A DNA stretch of 64,000 bases from Streptomyces sp. NBC_01717 (GCF_036248255.1 NZ_CP109178.1:2728001-2792000), one strand, 5' to 3'; counted from the stretch's first letter, positions 1 through 8,605 are shown. Made by a program: numbers and translations. Notes: generated by a model from the sequence alone, not told the origin.

Positions 1-81
1 TCGACTCGCTTTCCAGTCAACGGCCACTGGGTGTGGCGAAAGCCCTGTTGGGCGTGCGCGGTGTGGGACAGGATCAGACTC

Positions 82-627
82 ATGGATCCTGCTGTGACGG
101 CTGCTCTCATTACCGCCCCTGTAGCTATCACCGCGGCTGGTGCTGCCTTCGCTGCCGGGCTAGTGCAGGGGCGGGGGGCTCAACGAGGGCCGGTAGACGC
201 AGTGCGCCGACAGCATCAGCGCGACGCCTATGCGAGTCTTCTGGCCGCATTGCATGTCTACGAGCGTGAGGCTGAGGTTGGGGCTTGCGAAAAGTTGGCT
301 CGGGCCGAGTTACAGGCAGCTGGGGTGAGTTACACCCCGGAGGACCTAAACAGGCGCACGCTGGAGTTGGTAGCGGATGTCCCGATCAAAGAGGTTCTGG
401 CGCGTGCCGCTGTCGTCGAACTAGAGGGGCCCGAACCCGTTTCCGACGCCGGCACCGAGGCAATGGTGGCCGTTTGTGATGTCCACTACAGCGCGGCCGC
501 GACGAGAACAGGTATCGATGCCGCCATGCGCAACGTCCTGTCTGAGCACGACAAGGTCTATCCGGCTCTCAAGAAGTTCACTGAGGCAGCGAGCGCGGAG
601 CTCAATGGCGTTGTCGCCGCGCATTGA
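82..627 (+). CDS. Hypothetical protein with N-terminal hydrophobic anchor
   Basis: A 181-residue protein of unknown function. Residues 1-25 are hydrophobic (alanine, isoleucine, valine) and could be a membrane anchor or uncleaved signal. The rest is charged and mostly helical, with a basic stretch (RRQHQRD) right after the anchor. I chose the ATG at 82; an in-frame GTG at 31 would add 17 residues with no anchor-like character. Similar small proteins that begin with a hydrophobic segment and a basic stretch are common in Streptomyces accessory DNA, but I know no assigned role. Codon choice is unlike the neighbours: many third positions are A or T (GCT, CTA, GTA, AGT, TTG). That and the dead transposase downstream suggest acquired DNA. 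Confidence 0.7.
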   Translation: MDPAVTAALITAPVAITAAGAAFAAGLVQGRGAQRGPVDAVRRQHQRDAYASLLAALHVYEREAEVGACEKLARAELQAAGVSYTPEDLNRRTLELVADVPIKEVLARAAVVELEGPEPVSDAGTEAMVAVCDVHYSAAATRTGIDAAMRNVLSEHDKVYPALKKFTEAASAELNGVVAAH

Positions 628-726
628 GCGGATCGTCTTCTCTGTGTCCGCGGTCTGCTGGCGGGCGGAGGGCCCGGCCTCCTTGCCCAGGCCAGTGTGT
701 CAGTCGCCTCACTTCCTTGAGACGAC

Positions 727-799
727 GACTGGGTTCGTTGCCACCGGACAACTGCTGTCCCTCGTCATTCAAGCGAGGCGTTTGACAGCGAACCCAGTC
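727..799. repeat. Inverted repeat with 11-bp perfect arms
   Basis: GACTGGGTTCG at 727-737 is matched by its reverse complement at 789-799. Between the arms are smaller self-complementary pieces (GGACA/TGTCC and CTCG/CGAG). It lies between the orphan gene and the transposase remnant, just past the transposase stop. It could be a terminator, an insertion-sequence end or an attenuator; the sequence does not decide. Confidence 0.5.
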
Positions 800-825
800 G
801 CGTCCGCCTCACTGTCGCCGCCCTG

Positions 826-1620
826 TCATTCGGCTGCACGCAGCTCCCCCTTGTCAGTGAGCATTTTCAGCGTTGCCTCGCCAGGGTGAGGACGGTCTTG
901 GCGACTGACGTCATGCGGTTGGGGCTGATCCGGGGTCCTCGGAAGATCCGCCAGGACTTCAGCAGTGCCATGCCCTGTTCGACGGGTGCCCAGGAGGAGG
1001 CCAGCGCCCGGTGGGTCGTCTGCTGTGGGGGTCAACTGCCCGCCGGGCGGCCGTCTGCGCCCGGTGGTTACCCAGGGGCTGGCGCCCTGGTAGGCGCGGT
1101 CGGCCAGAACGGCCACGCCCTGGCGTTCGCAGATCCGGATGATCCTGTGGTGCGGGCCGCGGTCAGGTCATGGCACCGGCCTGGCAAGGCCGGCGAGATC
1201 CACAGCACCCGCACAGCCGGGTCGGTCACGACCTGCACGTTCACGCCGTGGCGACGGTGCTTGTGCGAGTAGTCGGCCCGGCCGTCGCCCACCCGGTCGC
1301 ACTCGGCGAGCGTCCCGTCGAGCAGTGCGTACTCCGGTGCGTGCTCGCGCAGGACCTTGAGCAGGCCGGGCGCCCGCGCGGCCAGGAGATCGATCACCGC
1401 GGCCGTGTAGGCGTGGGCGGTGCCGACCGAGATGCCGAACCCGGCCGCTATCTGGGCCAGGGTGTCGTGCTTGCGCAGGTACAAAAGACCGACAAGCGCG
1501 CGTTGGGCGGCAAAAGCTTGCAGCGGCGGTCACCCTCGCGGGTGACGATGAGCATGGTGACCCACTCGACCAGCGCATGAGGCAGGTCGAGTGCGGCAGG
1601 ATAGGGGACCAACGAGGCAC
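826..1620 (-). pseudogene. IS5-type (DDE) transposase remnant, two frameshifts
   Basis: On the minus strand this reads as one transposase broken into three frames. The N-terminal part (about 1510-1620) contains ALDLPHALVEWVTMLIV. A frame change near 1510 leads into 1068-1484, which has a helix-turn-helix ([18 protein letters not shown], then GTAHAYTA), the first catalytic Asp in LLDGTL, and [12 protein letters not shown] with the second Asp. A second shift near 1115 leads into 826-1116, starting [11 protein letters not shown] and ending EATLKMLTDKGELRAAE before the stop at 826. The order HTH, then Asp, then Asp fits IS5-like Tnp_4/DDE_Tnp_4 transposases. With at least two frameshifts it should be inactive. 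I found no convincing terminal inverted repeats or target duplication, so the element borders are not given. Confidence 0.75.
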
Positions 1621-1625
1621 CTGCG

Positions 1626-1943
1626 CTGGTGAGTTGAGACTTCGAACACCTCCCTCAACGGCACGGGTGCCTCGTGCCGTTGCCCCCTCGCCGCCGTCAC
1701 CCCATCGGTGACCACGCTGAAAACGCTCATTCGCTCGTGGCCGTAATCCCGGGGCGTGGCGTGGCGTGCAACTCGGCGAGGATCGTGATCGACGTACGGA
1801 CCATCCCGATGGCCAGGGGCGGGGTCAGCACGGCATGGGTGGAACTCGCAGGTCAGACCGCCTCCGCAGCTACGCCGACCGCGCCACCCGTTGCTTGCCC
1901 GGAAACAGGTCGGGCAAGCCGACAACATGCGAAGAACCGCAGG
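1626..1943. other. Intergenic stretch with hairpins, no supported gene
   Basis: No reading frame here resembles a protein I recognise. The part nearest the transposase probably held the element's promoter and end. It contains a perfect 9-bp stem (AACGGCACG at 1657-1665, complement at 1673-1681, 7-base loop) about 35 bases upstream of the transposase N-terminus. At the other end is the terminator hairpin of the methyltransferase gene. The middle (1685-1890) is unremarkable high-GC DNA. Confidence 0.5.
1893..1919 (-). terminator. Terminator of the uracil methyltransferase gene
   Basis: Perfect 9-bp stem (GCTTGCCCG and complement) with a 9-base loop, 24 bases past the stop of the minus-strand gene at 1944. 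There is no U-tract, as is usual in Streptomyces. Confidence 0.6.
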
Positions 1944-3302
1944 TCAGAGGCCCTTCTGAGCCGGCTCAAGAATCGCCACACACTCCACGTGCGAGGTCAT
2001 CGGGAACAGGTCGAACGCCCGCAGCGTCCGCACCTTGTAGCCGCCCTCGCGGAAGTACGCCAGGTCGCGCGCGAGTGCCGCCGGGTCGCAGGCGACGTAG
2101 GCGATGCGGCGGGCGCCGAGGCCGGCGAGGTGCTTCACCGTCTGCTTGCCCGCGCCCGCGCGCGGCGGGTCGAGGACGATCAGGTCGCACTCGGTGATGC
2201 CGGTGCGGGGCAGGATCTGGTCGACCTTGCCGTGCTCGATGCGGACCCGGTCGAGGTCCTGGAGGTTGTGGCGGGCGTCCTCGACGGCGCGCTTGCCGGA
2301 CTCGATGCCGAGGACCGCGCCCTTCTCGCCGATGCGCTGACCGATGGCGCCGGCGAACAGGCCGACGCCGCAGTAGAGATCGAGGGCCATGTCGTTCTTG
2401 CGGGGCAGGAGGCCCTGCATGACCGCGCGGACGAGGGTGTTGGCAGCCTGCGGGTGGACCTGCCAGAAGCCGCCCGAGCCGACGCGGTACGTGCGGTCGT
2501 CGGCGCGTTCGCGGACGAAGCCGCGGCCGTGGACCCGGTGGATGCCGCCGTCGTGTTCGTCGACGCGCAGGACGGAGACCGGCTTGTCGAGCTCGACGAG
2601 CGGCAGCCGGGCGCCGGGCTTCGGGGTGAGGATGACCTGGCGGTCGTTGGAGCCGGTGGCGGTGATGGCTTCCACCGAGGCCATGCCGGTCCAGTCGCGC
2701 TTCTCGATGCCGAGTTCCGAGACGCCGGGCGCCGCGATCATGCAGTGCTCGATCGGCTCGACGTCGTGCGAGCGGTGCTTGCGCAGGCCGGCGCGGCCGT
2801 CCTCGTCGATGGCGTACTGGACGCGGGTGCGCCAGGCGGGCACCTCGCCCTTCGGGAGCTTGTCGCCCTCGGCCGGCATGACCGTGCCGTCCCAGCCGGC
2901 CTCTTCGGGGGTGAGCCCGGCGAGGCGCTGGAGCTGTTCGGCGATGACTTCGCCCTTGAGCCGGCGCTGGGCGCCGGGCTTGGCGTGCTGCCAGTCGCAG
3001 CCGCCGCACTTGCCGGGGCCGGCGTACGGGCAGGGCGCCTCGACGCGGTCCTTGGACGGTTCGATGATCGTGACGGCGTCGGCGCGCAGGAAGCGGGAGT
3101 CCTTGTCGCCGTCGGTGATCCGGGCGATGACCTTTTCGCCGGGGAGCGTGTGCCGTACGAAGAGGACCTGGCCCTCCGAGGTACGGGCGATGCAGTGGCC
3201 GCCGTGGGCGACGGGGCCCACCTCGACCTCGTATTCCTCGCCGATCAGTGAGTCCCCGGTCTGCGAGTCCTCGGCCGGCGACGAGGTGGATTCGTTCTGC
3301 AT
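1944..3302 (-). CDS. TRAM-domain SAM-dependent RNA (uracil-C5) methyltransferase
   Basis: A 452-residue member of the TrmA/RlmC/RlmD family, which methylates C5 of uracil in 23S rRNA or tRNA using S-adenosylmethionine. An N-terminal TRAM (RNA-binding OB) domain covers about residues 20-80. It is followed by a Cys cluster (CPYAGPGKCGGCDWQH, about 90-105) that in RlmD-like enzymes holds a 4Fe-4S cluster. The C-terminal half carries the Rossmann methyltransferase core: GFWQVHPQAANTL, then LDLYCGVGLFAG (SAM binding), LDPPRAGAGK, and YVACDPAALARDL with the catalytic Cys. The length is normal. Which uridine it modifies cannot be told from sequence; RlmC/RlmD-like is the safest reading. It follows the KimA-like transporter on the same strand, separated by a strong hairpin. 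Confidence 0.88.
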   Translation of the reverse strand: MQNESTSSPAEDSQTGDSLIGEEYEVEVGPVAHGGHCIARTSEGQVLFVRHTLPGEKVIARITDGDKDSRFLRADAVTIIEPSKDRVEAPCPYAGPGKCGGCDWQHAKPGAQRRLKGEVIAEQLQRLAGLTPEEAGWDGTVMPAEGDKLPKGEVPAWRTRVQYAIDEDGRAGLRKHRSHDVEPIEHCMIAAPGVSELGIEKRDWTGMASVEAITATGSNDRQVILTPKPGARLPLVELDKPVSVLRVDEHDGGIHRVHGRGFVRERADDRTYRVGSGGFWQVHPQAANTLVRAVMQGLLPRKNDMALDLYCGVGLFAGAIGQRIGEKGAVLGIESGKRAVEDARHNLQDLDRVRIEHGKVDQILPRTGITECDLIVLDPPRAGAGKQTVKHLAGLGARRIAYVACDPAALARDLAYFREGGYKVRTLRAFDLFPMTSHVECVAILEPAQKGL

Positions 3303-3332
3303 GAGGGGGTGGCTCCAGGGATCAAAGGGAAA

Positions 3333-3377
3333 CGGCCGGACAACAGCCCACCAGTCTACGTGGGTGTCGTCCGGCCG
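3333..3377 (-). terminator. Terminator of the KimA-like transporter gene
   Basis: Arms CGGCCGGAC (3333-3341) and GTCCGGCCG (3369-3377) with a further CCCA/TGGG pair inside the loop. It starts 16 bases past the transporter stop at 3393, on the same strand. Confidence 0.65.
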
Positions 3378-3392
3378 CTTACCACAAGCGTG

Positions 3393-5441
3393 TCAGCTCT
3401 TGCTGCTTGGCTCCTTGGCCCTGCGCTCCACGGGGCCCCGGCGGACCGATCCGGGAGCGTTCCATTCCGCACGCTTCCTGGCGCGCTTCTTCGCGGCCTC
3501 GGAGGACTCCAGCTGGTACGGGACCGACGTCACCATCACACCCGGGGTGAACAGCAGCCGCCCCTTGAGGCGCAGGGCGCTCTGGTTGTGCAGCAGATGC
3601 TCGTACCAGTGGCCGACCACGTACTCCGGGATGTAGACACTGACCACGTCGCGCGGGCTCTCCCGGCGCAGCCCCTTCACGTAGTCGATGACCGGCCGGG
3701 TCACCTCGCGGTACGGGGAGTCGAGGATCTTCAGCGGGATGTTGATGCCGCGCCGCTCCCAGTCCGCCTTCAGCGCCTTGGTCTCGGCCGGGTCGACGCT
3801 GATGGACAGCGCCTCCAGATGGTCGGAGCGGATCAGCTTGGCGTACGCGAGCGCGCGCAGCGTGGGCCGGTGCAGCTTGGAGACCAGGACGATCGAGTGG
3901 ACCCGGGAGGGCTTCATGCTGTCGTCGGAGGGGGCCTCGTCGGCGGCGATCTCCTCGGCGACGCGGTCGTAGTGCCTGCGGATCGCGGTCATCGTCCCGT
4001 AGAAGATCACCATGCCGAGCAGCGCCACCCAGGCGCCGTGGGTGAATTTGGTGGCGAGTACGACGACGAGCACCAGGCCTGTGAAGAACGCGCCGAAAGT
4101 GTTGATCGCGCGGGAGCGGATCATGTGGCGGCGCTTGGCCGGATCCTTCTCGGTCCTCAGATGACGGTTCCAGTGCCGGACCATGCCGGTCTGGCTGAGG
4201 GTGAAGGAGACGAACACACCGACGATGTACAGCTGGATCAGCCGGGTCGAGTCGGCGCCGTAGATCCAGGTGAGCAGGATGGCCGCGCCGGCCAGCAGCA
4301 CGATGCCGTTGGAGAAGGCGAGCCGGTCGCCGCGGGTGTGCAGCTGGCGGGGCAGGTACCGGTCCTGGGCGAGGATCGAGCCGAGCAGCGGGAAGCCGTT
4401 GTACGCGGTGTTGGCGGCCAGGAAGAGCACGAGTGCGGTGGCCCCGGCGAGGATGATGAAGAGGAACGAGCCGTCACCGAAGACGGCGGCCGCCACCTGG
4501 GAGATCACCGGGTCCTGGACGAAGCTCGAACCGACGGCGGCGCCGTTGTGGATCAGGTCCTGGGCCGGGTTCTCGGCCATCTTCACATCGGTGGCCATGG
4601 CCAGGCCGATGATGCCGCAGAACATCGTGACGGCCAGCAGGCCCATCATCGCGAGCGTGGTCGCGGCGTTCTTGCTCTTCGGCTTGCGGAAGGCGGGCAC
4701 ACCATTGCTGATCGCCTCGACGCCGGTCAGCGCCGCACAGCCGGAGGAGAACGCCCGCAGCAGCAGGAAGACGAGGGCGAAGCCGGCCAGGCCCTGGTGC
4801 TCGGGCTTGATCTCGTAGTCCGAGGTCGGGGCGTGCATGGTGTCGCCGAGGACAAGACCGCGGAACGCGCCCCAGACGATCATGACGAAGACGCCGGCCA
4901 CGAAAAGATACGTGGGGATGGCGAAGAGCTTGCCGGACTCCTTGACGCCCCGCAGGTTCATCAGGGTCAGCAGCACGATGGCCGCGATCGCGCAGAGCGT
5001 CTTGTGCTCGACGACGAACGGGATCGCGGAGCCGAGGTTCTCCACGCCGGAGGCGATCGACACGGCCACGGTCAGGACGTAGTCCACCAGCAGGGCGCTG
5101 GCGACGGTCAGACCGGCCTTGGGACCGAGGTTGGTGGTGGCGACCTCGTAGTCGCCGCCGCCGCTCGGGTAGGCATGCACGTTCTGCCGGTACGAGGCGA
5201 CGACCGTGAACATCAGGACCACGACGGCGGCCGCGATCCACGGGCTGAAGTGGTAGGCCGACACGCCCGCGATGGACAGCACGAGGAGGACTTCTCCTGG
5301 TGCGTACGCCACCGAGGACAGCGGGTCGGATGCGAAGACGGGGAGGGCGATGCGCTTGGGGAGGAGCGTTTCCCCCAGCTTGTCGCTGCGCAAGGCCCGG
5401 CCGATCAGGATCCGTTTGGGCACGTCGGTCAGTTTGGACAC
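3393..5441 (-). CDS. APC-superfamily permease resembling the K+ importer KimA
   Basis: A 682-residue integral membrane protein. Residues 1-60 hold the family signature: ILIGRALRSDKLGE, then FASDPLSSVAYAPGE around 38-50. This is close to the SSDALSSVAYG region I remember from Bacillus KimA (YdaO), a proton-coupled high-affinity K+ transporter. About twelve membrane segments fill residues 48-490. The last ~190 residues form a soluble domain with a universal-stress-like opening (HSIVLVSKLHRPTLRALAYA) and the SPYREVTRPVIDYV element also found in KimA-type proteins. Databases usually call these 'amino acid permease'. The divergent neighbours are two TrkA/RCK proteins and the Kdp system lies 3 kb away, so K+ transport is a reasonable inference. 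The start is the GTG at 5439-5441 (protein begins with SKLTDVPKR), matching relatives. An upstream in-frame start at 5486 would add 15 residues. The ribosome site is weak, so the mRNA may be leaderless. Confidence 0.75.
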   Translation of the reverse strand: MSKLTDVPKRILIGRALRSDKLGETLLPKRIALPVFASDPLSSVAYAPGEVLLVLSIAGVSAYHFSPWIAAAVVVLMFTVVASYRQNVHAYPSGGGDYEVATTNLGPKAGLTVASALLVDYVLTVAVSIASGVENLGSAIPFVVEHKTLCAIAAIVLLTLMNLRGVKESGKLFAIPTYLFVAGVFVMIVWGAFRGLVLGDTMHAPTSDYEIKPEHQGLAGFALVFLLLRAFSSGCAALTGVEAISNGVPAFRKPKSKNAATTLAMMGLLAVTMFCGIIGLAMATDVKMAENPAQDLIHNGAAVGSSFVQDPVISQVAAAVFGDGSFLFIILAGATALVLFLAANTAYNGFPLLGSILAQDRYLPRQLHTRGDRLAFSNGIVLLAGAAILLTWIYGADSTRLIQLYIVGVFVSFTLSQTGMVRHWNRHLRTEKDPAKRRHMIRSRAINTFGAFFTGLVLVVVLATKFTHGAWVALLGMVIFYGTMTAIRRHYDRVAEEIAADEAPSDDSMKPSRVHSIVLVSKLHRPTLRALAYAKLIRSDHLEALSISVDPAETKALKADWERRGINIPLKILDSPYREVTRPVIDYVKGLRRESPRDVVSVYIPEYVVGHWYEHLLHNQSALRLKGRLLFTPGVMVTSVPYQLESSEAAKKRARKRAEWNAPGSVRRGPVERRAKEPSSKS

Positions 5442-5870
5442 GCTGAGGATCGTAAGGGTTCCGTATGGAGGCCGCCCACACACCACCCCTGCGGTCCTGC
5501 AATCTCCTGCACTCAGCCGGAATCGGCACGGAATCCTTAACGGAATCCTTGCACTCCCCCCTTATGGCATGAGCGCGCTGTAACCGTTCCGTCCCGGTCG
5601 GCCACGGAGACGTGGTGTACCGGACGGTGGCGTTCCAGTGGATCTCCCTTCCCGCTGTTCCGTCACCCGCTCCCCTTTACCGCGCCTTTGCAGCTACGGA
5701 CGTGGCGAAAGCACACTCGAATGAGGCAACGCGTCGGTGGCCGCATAAGCTCATCCCGGGCAACGCCGAAAATCGTTGCCCCGTTGTTTGCCCGGCAAGC
5801 CGAGGAAAGAGTGTGAGCAGGGTGTTTTCGCAGGTCAGCCGGACGACCAGGACTGCGAGGTAGGCGCAAG
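5442..5870. other. Divergent promoter region: KimA-like permease / TrkA pair
   Basis: 429 bases between oppositely oriented transport genes, expected to hold both promoters. The TrkA side has a ribosome-binding site (GAGG at about 5857-5860). No convincing gene, riboswitch consensus or long hairpin was seen. In particular I do not see a ydaO motif here, although KimA genes in Bacillus carry one. Confidence 0.5.
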
Positions 5871-6539
5871 GTGCACATCGTCATCATGGGCTGCGGGCGA
5901 GTAGGAGCCGCTCTCGCGCAGACCCTGGAGCAGCAGGGGCACACGGTCGCCGTGATCGACCAGGACCCCACGGCGTTCCGCCGTCTCGGGTCGGGGTTCG
6001 GTGGCCGGCGCGTCACCGGCGTCGGTTTCGACCAGGACACCCTCCGTGAGGCGGGTATCGAGGAGGCCGGCGCGTTCGCCGCGGTGAGCAGCGGCGACAA
6101 CTCGAACATCATCGCCGCCCGGGTGGCCCGCGAGATGTTCGGCATCGAGAACGTCGCGGCGCGGATCTACGACCCGCGGCGCGCCGAGGTCTACCAGCGC
6201 CTCGGCATCCCCACGGTCGCCACCGTGCGCTGGACGGCGGACCAGATGCTGCGGCGGCTGCTGCCCTCGGGCGCCGAGCCGCTGTGGCGCGACCCGAGCG
6301 GCGGTGTTCAGCTCGCCGAGGTGCACACCACCCCGTCCTGGATCGGACACAAGATCAGCACGCTGCAGGAGGAGACGGGCGTCCGCGTGGCGTTCCTCAC
6401 CCGACTGGGCGAAGCCATTCTGCCGTCGTCGCAGACGGTGCTGCAGGAGGGCGATCTCGTCCACGTGATGATGCGTACGGACGAGATCGCGAAGGTCGAG
6501 GCGGCCTTCGCCGAGGGTCCTGAGGAGGGCGGTCACTGA
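5871..6539 (+). CDS. TrkA-type RCK K+ transport regulator, first copy
   Basis: A 222-residue cytoplasmic protein. The N-terminal RCK_N (Rossmann) domain opens with the dinucleotide-binding loop GCGRVGAALA (about residues 7-16), with the acidic end of beta-2 in VIDQDPTAF. The C-terminal RCK_C domain (about 140-215) ends with DLVHVMMRTDEI. Such proteins gate K+ channels or transporters in response to NAD(H), ATP or c-di-AMP. No TrkH/KtrB membrane partner is nearby; the closest membrane candidate is the divergent KimA-like permease. The GTG start follows a GAGG site. The stop overlaps the next start by one base (TGATG), so the two are translationally coupled. Confidence 0.85.
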   Translation: MHIVIMGCGRVGAALAQTLEQQGHTVAVIDQDPTAFRRLGSGFGGRRVTGVGFDQDTLREAGIEEAGAFAAVSSGDNSNIIAARVAREMFGIENVAARIYDPRRAEVYQRLGIPTVATVRWTADQMLRRLLPSGAEPLWRDPSGGVQLAEVHTTPSWIGHKISTLQEETGVRVAFLTRLGEAILPSSQTVLQEGDLVHVMMRTDEIAKVEAAFAEGPEEGGH

Positions 6540-7216
6540 TGCGTGTCGCGATTGCCGGGGCCGGCGCGGTGGGCCGCTCCATCGCCGGCGAGCTGCTGGA
6601 GAACGGCCACGAGGTGCTTCTCGTGGACAAGGCGCCGACCGCCATTTCGGTGGAGCGGGTGCCCATGGCCGAGTGGCTGCTCGCGGATGCCTGCGAGATC
6701 ACCTCGCTGGACGAGGCGGCGCTCCAGCGCTGCAACGTGGTGATCGCCGCGACCGGCGACGACAAGGTGAACCTGGTCGTCTCGCTGCTCGCGAAGACCG
6801 AGTACGGCGTGCCTCGGGTCGTCGCCCGGGTCAACAACCCGAAGAACGAGTGGCTGTTCAACGAGTCCTGGGGCGTCGATGTCGCGGTCTCCACGCCGCG
6901 TCTGATGTCCGCACTCGTCGAGGAGGCGGTGAGCGTCGGCGATCTGGTCCGGCTGCTGCGCTTCAGCCACGGCGACGCCAACCTGGTCGAACTGACGCTG
7001 CCCCCGGAGTCGGCGCTGGCCGGTACCCAGGTCGGCGATGTGGCGTGGCCCGAGGACACCTCGCTGGTCACCATCATCCGCGGTACGCGGGTGCTGACCC
7101 CGGGCTCGGAGGAGACGCTGGAGGCCGGTGACGAGCTGCTGTTCGTGGCCGCCCAGGCGCGCGAGGAGCAGCTGGAGGACCTGCTGTCGGTGCGTCGCGA
7201 GGTCACCGACGACTGA
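6539..7216 (+). CDS. TrkA-type RCK K+ transport regulator, second copy
   Basis: A 225-residue paralogue of the preceding protein with the same RCK_N (GAGAVGRSIAGELLENGHEV at the start, then VLLVDKAP) and RCK_C (about 150-215, GDELLFVAAQ) layout. Two tandem RCK genes suggest a heteromeric ring, as opposed to the single large TrkA of E. coli, which fuses two such units in one chain. The start overlaps the upstream stop by one base. A strong hairpin at 7281 follows. The membrane partner is not obvious and is inferred to be the divergent transporter. Confidence 0.85.
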   Translation: MRVAIAGAGAVGRSIAGELLENGHEVLLVDKAPTAISVERVPMAEWLLADACEITSLDEAALQRCNVVIAATGDDKVNLVVSLLAKTEYGVPRVVARVNNPKNEWLFNESWGVDVAVSTPRLMSALVEEAVSVGDLVRLLRFSHGDANLVELTLPPESALAGTQVGDVAWPEDTSLVTIIRGTRVLTPGSEETLEAGDELLFVAAQAREEQLEDLLSVRREVTDD

Positions 7217-7280
7217 GGACGGCCGGCCGGCTGACCGGCCACGCCTTCGGTACGTCGGCCCGCACGACACCCCGTACGAC

Positions 7281-7321
7281 GAAGGGGCCCGGAACCGTAT
7301 GTCACGGTTCCGGGCCCCTTC
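7281..7321. terminator. Bidirectional terminator, 18-bp perfect stem
   Basis: GAAGGGGCCCGGAACCGT (7281-7298) pairs perfectly with 7304-7321 around a 5-base loop. It lies between the second RCK gene and the convergent DUF3159 gene and can serve both. Confidence 0.85.
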
Positions 7322-7335
7322 GCTGTGGCTGCCGG

Positions 7336-8085
7336 TCAGGCCTCGGTGTTGCGGGCCGCGGCGGCTTCCTCCTTGCGGGCCTTCTCGGCCTGCTCCTCCG
7401 CCTCCATCTCGGCGAAGACGTCGATGGGCGGCGGCGCCTTGGCGAGGAAGACCCAGGTCAGGTACACCGCGAGCAGGAACGGCGGGATCTTCAGGGCGAC
7501 CAGGACCCAGCCGAGCTGGGCGGTGTCGGCCCACCAGTAGAGCGGGAAGAGGATCGCGCACTTGGCGAGCAGTATCAGACCCCAGGCCCAGCTGGCCTTG
7601 GCGTACGCCTTCTTTCGGCCGGGGTTCCGGGTGCGCCAGGAGAGGTTCTCCTTGAAGACCGGCCCGAGGATCAGCCCTATCAGCGGCACCCCGGCGATCG
7701 TCGTGACGATGTAGGCGAGGGCCAGCCCCAGCGTGTAGATCATGCCGGGCAGGTAGAAGTCCTTGGCGTTGCCCGTCATCATCGCGAAGACCACACCGAA
7801 GGCGACGCCGAAGACCCCGCTGAAGGCGTGCTTGACGGTGTCCTTGCGGATCAGCCGTACGGCGACGAGGACCAGGGACACGGCCAGGGCCGCGATGGCC
7901 GAGGTGTGCAGATCCTTGTTGATGGTGAAGATCGTGACGAAGAGCAGCCCGGGCAGGACTGTCTCCACCATCCCCCGGATGCCGCCGAACGCCTCGAAGA
8001 GCGCGGCTTCGGTGACCGCCTTCGCGTCGGCCTCCTGCTGGTCGGTGCGGTCCGTATCGGGTGTCGGCTTGTCGAGAGACGTCAC
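7336..8085 (-). CDS. DUF3159 membrane protein
   Basis: A 249-residue membrane protein of the actinobacterial DUF3159 family, function unknown. The N-terminus is acidic and polar (residues 1-30). About six hydrophobic segments follow between residues 35 and 220, and the C-terminal tail is charged and Glu/Ala-rich. The central SWRTRNPGRKKAY loop is typical of the family. It lies 3 bases downstream of the OB-fold gene, so the two form an operon. The family is sometimes compared with intracellular septation proteins because of its membrane layout, which is not evidence for a role. Confidence 0.75.
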   Translation of the reverse strand: MTSLDKPTPDTDRTDQQEADAKAVTEAALFEAFGGIRGMVETVLPGLLFVTIFTINKDLHTSAIAALAVSLVLVAVRLIRKDTVKHAFSGVFGVAFGVVFAMMTGNAKDFYLPGMIYTLGLALAYIVTTIAGVPLIGLILGPVFKENLSWRTRNPGRKKAYAKASWAWGLILLAKCAILFPLYWWADTAQLGWVLVALKIPPFLLAVYLTWVFLAKAPPPIDVFAEMEAEEQAEKARKEEAAAARNTEA

Positions 8086-8088
8086 CGG

Positions 8089-8496
8089 CTACTCCTTGCC
8101 GAGCGGTCGGAGTTCGTATTTGGGGTTGAACAGCACCCGGCGTCCGTGACTCATGGCGATCCGGCCGGAGGCGATGAGCTTACGGCCCGGCTCTATGCCC
8201 ACGATGGAACGCCGGCCCAGCCAGACCACGTCCAGCGGGGCGGTGCCGTCGAAGAGCTCCGCTTCCAGGGCGGGCACTCCGGCGCGCGGCCGCAGGGTGA
8301 CGGTCCGCAAGGTACCAGTCACCTTGACGATCTGGCGGTCGTTGCAGTCGGAGATCCGCGTGCATCCCGATGCCTGCGAGTCCTCCTGCAGCTCCTCCGA
8401 TTCCAGGTCTTGCTGGGAGCTGGACAGCCGGTCGAGCATCCGACGGAAGCGGCCGGACGGCCGCTCCGCCTTCTCGGAACGAGGGACAGCACTCAT
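8089..8496 (-). CDS. OB-fold nucleic-acid-binding protein
   Basis: A 135-residue protein. After a basic, Ser-rich N-terminus comes an OB-fold (about residues 45-130) with IVKVTGTLRTVTLRPR, then LEAELFDGTAPLDVVWLG and IASGRIAMSHGRRVLFNP. This fits the tRNA-anticodon-type OB fold found as a short stand-alone protein in actinobacteria. The start is the internal ATG at 8496 (protein begins MSAVPRSEK); an upstream in-frame start at 8547 would add 17 residues of arginine-rich, unlikely sequence. It is the first gene of the pair with DUF3159. Its ligand is unknown. Confidence 0.75.
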   Translation of the reverse strand: MSAVPRSEKAERPSGRFRRMLDRLSSSQQDLESEELQEDSQASGCTRISDCNDRQIVKVTGTLRTVTLRPRAGVPALEAELFDGTAPLDVVWLGRRSIVGIEPGRKLIASGRIAMSHGRRVLFNPKYELRPLGKE

Positions 8497-8605
8497 ACCC
8501 GAAGGGTACCGGGCCTGGGTGGTCCGGGCAGGTGTCCGTTCTCTCACCCTGACGGGCGACTCGCGACGGAGCGAAGCTGACGACAGTCCGACGCACGCAC
8601 AGTGC

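Noticed and set aside
3309..5540. A 743-codon plus-strand frame across the KimA-like transporter
   Set aside because: It is antisense to a clear membrane protein and its product is Asp/Gly/Arg-rich low-complexity sequence typical of shadow frames in high-GC DNA.
5442..5870. Possible ydaO riboswitch ahead of the KimA-like gene, by analogy with Bacillus
   Set aside because: The conserved pieces clearly seen at 42622-42800 are absent here on either strand.
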